Assembly: GCA_011371465.1 (NCBI GenBank)
Contig: DRQL01000005.1
Span: forward strand, 1 to 9,290
Source: Gammaproteobacteria bacterium
GTDB taxonomy: Bacteria > Pseudomonadota > Gammaproteobacteria > DSM-19610
Direction: 5' to 3'
Length of the DNA stretch: 9,290 nt
Positions 6,037 through 9,290 of this stretch are shown piece after piece. The position numbers and the translations under genes were made by a program. The notes beneath the pieces were generated by a model, which ran no database searches, was not told where the DNA came from, and saw nothing but the letters and a program-made list of their open reading frames with translations. Position 1 is the stretch's first letter. Every line of letters begins with the position of its first letter.

Positions 6037-6950
6037 ACGATAAACGCGGCAAAAATACAGCGGCCTCAGTGCGCGACCGATTGCTGGTGCTGGCCCGTGA
6101 ACGGGGCGAGGTTTTCCAGTTGCTCCTGACCCGCTACGGGTTGGAAAGACTCTTGTACCGCCTTGGCAAGTCCGCTTATCGGGATCGATTCATCCTGAAG
6201 GGTGCGATGCTGTTCATGCTGTGGAGTGACCAACCACACCGCCCGACACGCGATGCAGATTTCCTTGGATTCGGTGACAGCAGTGAAGACAGTTTGCAGG
6301 CAATCTTTCGCGAACTCTGTGACATTCCCGTCGAAGATGACGGCTTGAACCTGATGGCCGACAGCGTACAGGTTGAAGTGATCCGCGATGAAGCAGAATA
6401 CGGCGGCATACGCGTGCGACTCTTCGGTGACCTCGCCGGAGCCCGAGTACCGATTCAGGCCGACATCGGTTTCGGTGACGCCGTGACACCCGAGGCAAGA
6501 GAAATCGAGTATCCCACGCTGTTGGGCAACCGAGCCCCTCGCCTGAAGGCGTATCCCCGCGAAACCGTGGTCGCAGAGAAATACCAGGCACTGGTTCACC
6601 TGGGCATAGTGAACAGCCGAATGAAAGACTTCTACGATCTCTGGGTTATCGCCCACGAATTCGATTTCAACGGCCTGACATTGTCAGAAGCGATCCGCAA
6701 TACCTTCTCGCGTCGTCGCACACCTTTACCGGAACACACACCGTCCGGACTCAGCTCCGGGTTCTATGAAGATGCGCATAAGAATGCTCAGTGGAACGCA
6801 TTCGTACGTAAGGGAACGCTCGCCACCTCCCCGCCCTCATTAACGGACGTCTGTCATTTCCTGGAGATATTCCTTCTCCCGCCAACGCAAGCGTTGGCTG
6901 AGCATCAGGACTTCAGGGCAAAATGGGAACCCGGTGGGCCATGGCATTGA
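6033..6950 (+). CDS. abiEii: AbiEii-family nucleotidyltransferase toxin
   Basis: The start is the ATG overlapping the AbiEi stop (ATGA), giving 305 aa, the usual size for AbiEii. The same frame is open further upstream, but those codons lie inside AbiEi. The DNA polymerase beta-like nucleotidyltransferase motifs are all present: FILKGAML (53-60) in the position of the family's glycine motif, PTRDAD with Asp74 and Asp76 as metal ligands, and PIQADIGFGD with the third acid Asp144. The C-terminal motifs follow: ETVVAEKYQALVHLG with Lys183, and SRMKDFYDLW with Lys198, Asp199 and Asp202. AbiEii toxins cause abortive infection or growth arrest, and the related mycobacterial MenT toxins add nucleotides to tRNA 3' ends. 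The substrate here is unknown. All key residues are intact, so the toxin is probably active. The gene is coupled on both sides, to AbiEi and to the primase-helicase. Confidence 0.92.
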   Translation: MNDKRGKNTAASVRDRLLVLARERGEVFQLLLTRYGLERLLYRLGKSAYRDRFILKGAMLFMLWSDQPHRPTRDADFLGFGDSSEDSLQAIFRELCDIPVEDDGLNLMADSVQVEVIRDEAEYGGIRVRLFGDLAGARVPIQADIGFGDAVTPEAREIEYPTLLGNRAPRLKAYPRETVVAEKYQALVHLGIVNSRMKDFYDLWVIAHEFDFNGLTLSEAIRNTFSRRRTPLPEHTPSGLSSGFYEDAHKNAQWNAFVRKGTLATSPPSLTDVCHFLEIFLLPPTQALAEHQDFRAKWEPGGPWH

Positions 6951-9290
6951 CAAAGGAGCAATCACTACGCCAGGCGATCGATCGCGAGAATGCGATGCTC
7001 GCTGATCTCGCACGCAAACATAATGAGAGTCGGGAACGATTGACGGTACTCAAGACTAAGCTTGCCACCCTGGAATCAATGCCTGTTATTCCTTCCACCC
7101 CGGCAACACAACCCAGCGCTGATATACCTACCACCGCAGAAAGAAAGATTTCATTGTATCGCAGCCTATTCCGGGGCCGGAATGATGTCTACCCAAAGCT
7201 CTGGGTAAGTTCGAAGACCGGCCGAAAAGGGTATTCGCCGGCCTGCGGCAATGAATGGGTACGTGGCGTCTGCGAAAAACCCCGGGTGAAATGCAGCGAG
7301 TGCCCGAATCAGGCATTTCTTCCACTCGATAATCAAGTCTTCCTTGACCATCTTCAGGGCCGGCACACCATCGGCGTCTATCCCCTGCTTAAGGATGAAA
7401 CCTGCTGGTTCCTTGCCGCAGACTTTGACAAAGAATCCTGGCTCGATGACGTGGCGGCCTTTGTCCATACCTGCCGGGACATCGGCATCCCAACCGCAGT
7501 GGAACGTTCGCGATCGGGTGACGGCGCCCATGTCTGGTTCTTCTTCAGCTCACCTATCCCCGCCGTAAGCGCCCGTCGCGTGGGTTGTTATCTCATTACC
7601 GAGACCATGGTACGCCACCATCAGCTGGCCATGAGTTCCTATGACCGTCTGTTCCCCAATCAGGACACCCTGCCACGCGGCGGCTTTGGTAACCTTATCG
7701 CCCTGCCACTGCAATATGAACCTCGGCAAGCGGGAAATTCGGTTTTCCTGAATGACGACTTCCAGCCGCACCCGGATCAATGGGCCTATCTCTCTTCTCT
7801 GACACGGATGGCCCCGTCCACCGTGGAATCCATCGCCCGCGAAGCTGCCCAGTTGGGAAAGATTGTCGGCGTGCGGTTCAACTCAGCAAATGAATACGAA
7901 AAGGATGAGACGCCGTGGACACGTCCGTCCTTAGGACAATCAGAGAACGCACACATTACCGAACAGGTACCCGCTGAAGTCCACGCCGTACTTGCACAGC
8001 GCCTGTTCGTGGACAAAGAAGATCTACCATCACCCATGCTGAACCAGATCAAGCGACTGGCAGCCTTTCAAAATCCGGAGTTCTACAAAAAGCAAAGCAT
8101 GCGACTGTCAACGGCATTGACACCACGGGTAATCAGCTGTGCTGAGGAGTTTTCCAGGCACATCGCCCTGCCTCGGGGATGTCAGGATGAACTCGCGGTT
8201 TTGCTAAAGGAATATGGCAGTACACTGAGTATTGACGACCAGCGGCATTCCGGAGAGCCGCTCGATGTGCAATTTGATGGCAAACTCACGGCCATCCCGC
8301 AACAGGCCGTTAATACCCTGCGCAATCATGATACCGGGGTCTTCGTTGCACCACCGGGTGTCGGCAAGACTGTTATCGGAACCTGGCTGATCGCCGAGCG
8401 GCAATGCAATACCCTGGTATTGGTACATCGCCAGCCTTTGCTGGATCAGTGGGTAGCACAGCTTGCGTTGTTTCTTGGCCTGGACGCCAGGGACATCGGG
8501 CAAATAGGCGGTGGCAGGCGCAAACCCAACGGCCAGCTTGATGTTGTCATGATCCAGAGCCTGGTGCGCAAGGACAAGGTGGATGACCTGGTGGCCAACT
8601 ATGGCCACATCATAGTGGATGAATGCCATCACCTGCCGGCGGTGTCATTCGAACGTGTTCTGACTGAGGCCAAAGCGCGTTTCATTACCGGCCTGACCGC
8701 CACACCACAACGCCGTGATGGCCAGCACCCCATTATTGAAATGCAATTGGGTCCAATTCGCTTTACCGTGGATGCTCGAAACCAGGCGGCACACCGTCCC
8801 TTCAAACACAACCTCATTATCCGCGAGACGGGATTATCTCTTGATGACAACGATCTGCGTATTCAAGATATTTACCGGCGGCTAATCGCTGACAAGCAAC
8901 GTAATAATTTGATATTCGATGACGTCTTGCAGGCACTTGAGGAAGGCCGATCACCGATCTTGCTTACGGAACGCAAAGAACACCTGGAATACTTTGCTGA
9001 TCGATTGCGTAAATTTACGCGCAATCTGATTGTCCTGCAGGGAGGGAAAAGTACAAAAAGACGCCGTGATGACTTGAGTCAACTGGCAGCCATCCCTGAT
9101 GATGAAGAACGGTTGGTTCTTGCAACCGGGCGTTACATCGGAGAAGGATTTGACGATGCGCGGCTCGACACATTATTTCTGGCCCTGCCGGTGTCCTGGA
9201 AAGGAACATTGATTCAGTATGCCGGCAGACTTCACCGCCTTTATCCCGAAAAGACTGAGGTTCGCATCTACGACTACGTAGATCGCGATG
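6941..9290 (+). CDS. TOTE-type archaeo-eukaryotic primase fused to SF2 helicase (3' end outside window)
   Basis: The ATG at 6941 overlaps the AbiEii stop by ten bases and the frame is open for 783 codons to the edge. Residues 4-46 form a coiled coil. A zinc-binding set follows (Cys102, 111, 118, 121, with GVCEKPRVKCSECP). The primase domain spans about 68-280: metal-binding DFD (Asp161, Asp163), SGDGAH with His197, and YDRLFPNQD plus GGFGNLIALPLQ. A linker leads to a superfamily-2 helicase with Walker A PPGVGKT (471-477), DECHH (560-564), TATP (586-589), motif V ATGRYIGEGFDD (728-739) and motif VI QYAGRLHR (759-766). This order is characteristic of the primase-helicase of TOTE conflict systems, thought to act on invading nucleic acid. 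All catalytic motifs are intact. Only the C-terminus, and any nuclease partner, lie outside the window. The start lacks a strong Shine-Dalgarno site, so translation probably depends on the upstream gene. Confidence 0.92.
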   Translation, partial: MALTKEQSLRQAIDRENAMLADLARKHNESRERLTVLKTKLATLESMPVIPSTPATQPSADIPTTAERKISLYRSLFRGRNDVYPKLWVSSKTGRKGYSPACGNEWVRGVCEKPRVKCSECPNQAFLPLDNQVFLDHLQGRHTIGVYPLLKDETCWFLAADFDKESWLDDVAAFVHTCRDIGIPTAVERSRSGDGAHVWFFFSSPIPAVSARRVGCYLITETMVRHHQLAMSSYDRLFPNQDTLPRGGFGNLIALPLQYEPRQAGNSVFLNDDFQPHPDQWAYLSSLTRMAPSTVESIAREAAQLGKIVGVRFNSANEYEKDETPWTRPSLGQSENAHITEQVPAEVHAVLAQRLFVDKEDLPSPMLNQIKRLAAFQNPEFYKKQSMRLSTALTPRVISCAEEFSRHIALPRGCQDELAVLLKEYGSTLSIDDQRHSGEPLDVQFDGKLTAIPQQAVNTLRNHDTGVFVAPPGVGKTVIGTWLIAERQCNTLVLVHRQPLLDQWVAQLALFLGLDARDIGQIGGGRRKPNGQLDVVMIQSLVRKDKVDDLVANYGHIIVDECHHLPAVSFERVLTEAKARFITGLTATPQRRDGQHPIIEMQLGPIRFTVDARNQAAHRPFKHNLIIRETGLSLDDNDLRIQDIYRRLIADKQRNNLIFDDVLQALEEGRSPILLTERKEHLEYFADRLRKFTRNLIVLQGGKSTKRRRDDLSQLAAIPDDEERLVLATGRYIGEGFDDARLDTLFLALPVSWKGTLIQYAGRLHRLYPEKTEVRIYDYVDRD

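Overview
The window holds two very different blocks that meet in a gene-free stretch around positions 5000-5420. No species marker is present. The moderately GC-rich coding sequence, the good Shine-Dalgarno sites on the left-hand genes, a Sec-dependent lipobox protein and a tRNA remnant whose CCA end is encoded in the DNA all fit a Gram-negative bacterium, probably a proteobacterium (inference).

Left block (1 to about 5000): four exported proteins of poorly known function. Three lie on the minus strand in a likely operon, transcribed from about 3700 towards 1. The first is a periplasmic DUF4412/LolA-like protein (2621-3457). The second is a large secreted protein (348-2513) with an N-terminal LamG-type lectin fold followed by four nearly identical eight-cysteine modules. 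The third is a small lipoprotein with a DxNxDG acidic loop (1-327, cut by the window edge). Divergent from them is a fourth exported, helix-rich protein with a C-terminal coiled coil (3816-4997). The 358-base gap between the divergent genes carries overlapping promoter-like -10 elements and two TGTATACA-type palindromes.

Junction (4998-5424): a truncated, altered initiator-tRNA(Met)-like sequence lies on the minus strand (about 5152-5218). Its retained part runs from the D arm to the 3' CCA end, and it has become a long hairpin. Just to its right are four TGCA-centred repeats spaced one helical turn apart, and an inverted repeat. I read this as the scar of an integration event at a tRNA-fMet gene, with the mobile or defence island on the right and host chromosome on the left. 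The geometry predicts an intact tRNA-fMet, and perhaps an integrase, beyond the right edge.

Right block (5425-9290): an overlapping three-gene defence operon. It encodes an AbiEi antitoxin/repressor (5425-6036), an AbiEii nucleotidyltransferase toxin (6033-6950, ATGA overlap) and a TOTE-type fused archaeo-eukaryotic primase plus superfamily-2 helicase (6941 to beyond 9290, 10-base overlap). Inverted repeats in front of AbiEi look like its operator, so the primase-helicase would be under AbiEi control. The three families are known separately. What stands out is their translational coupling into one unit, which suggests a composite system in which a type IV toxin-antitoxin pair guards, or serves as effector for, a nucleic-acid-sensing primase-helicase.
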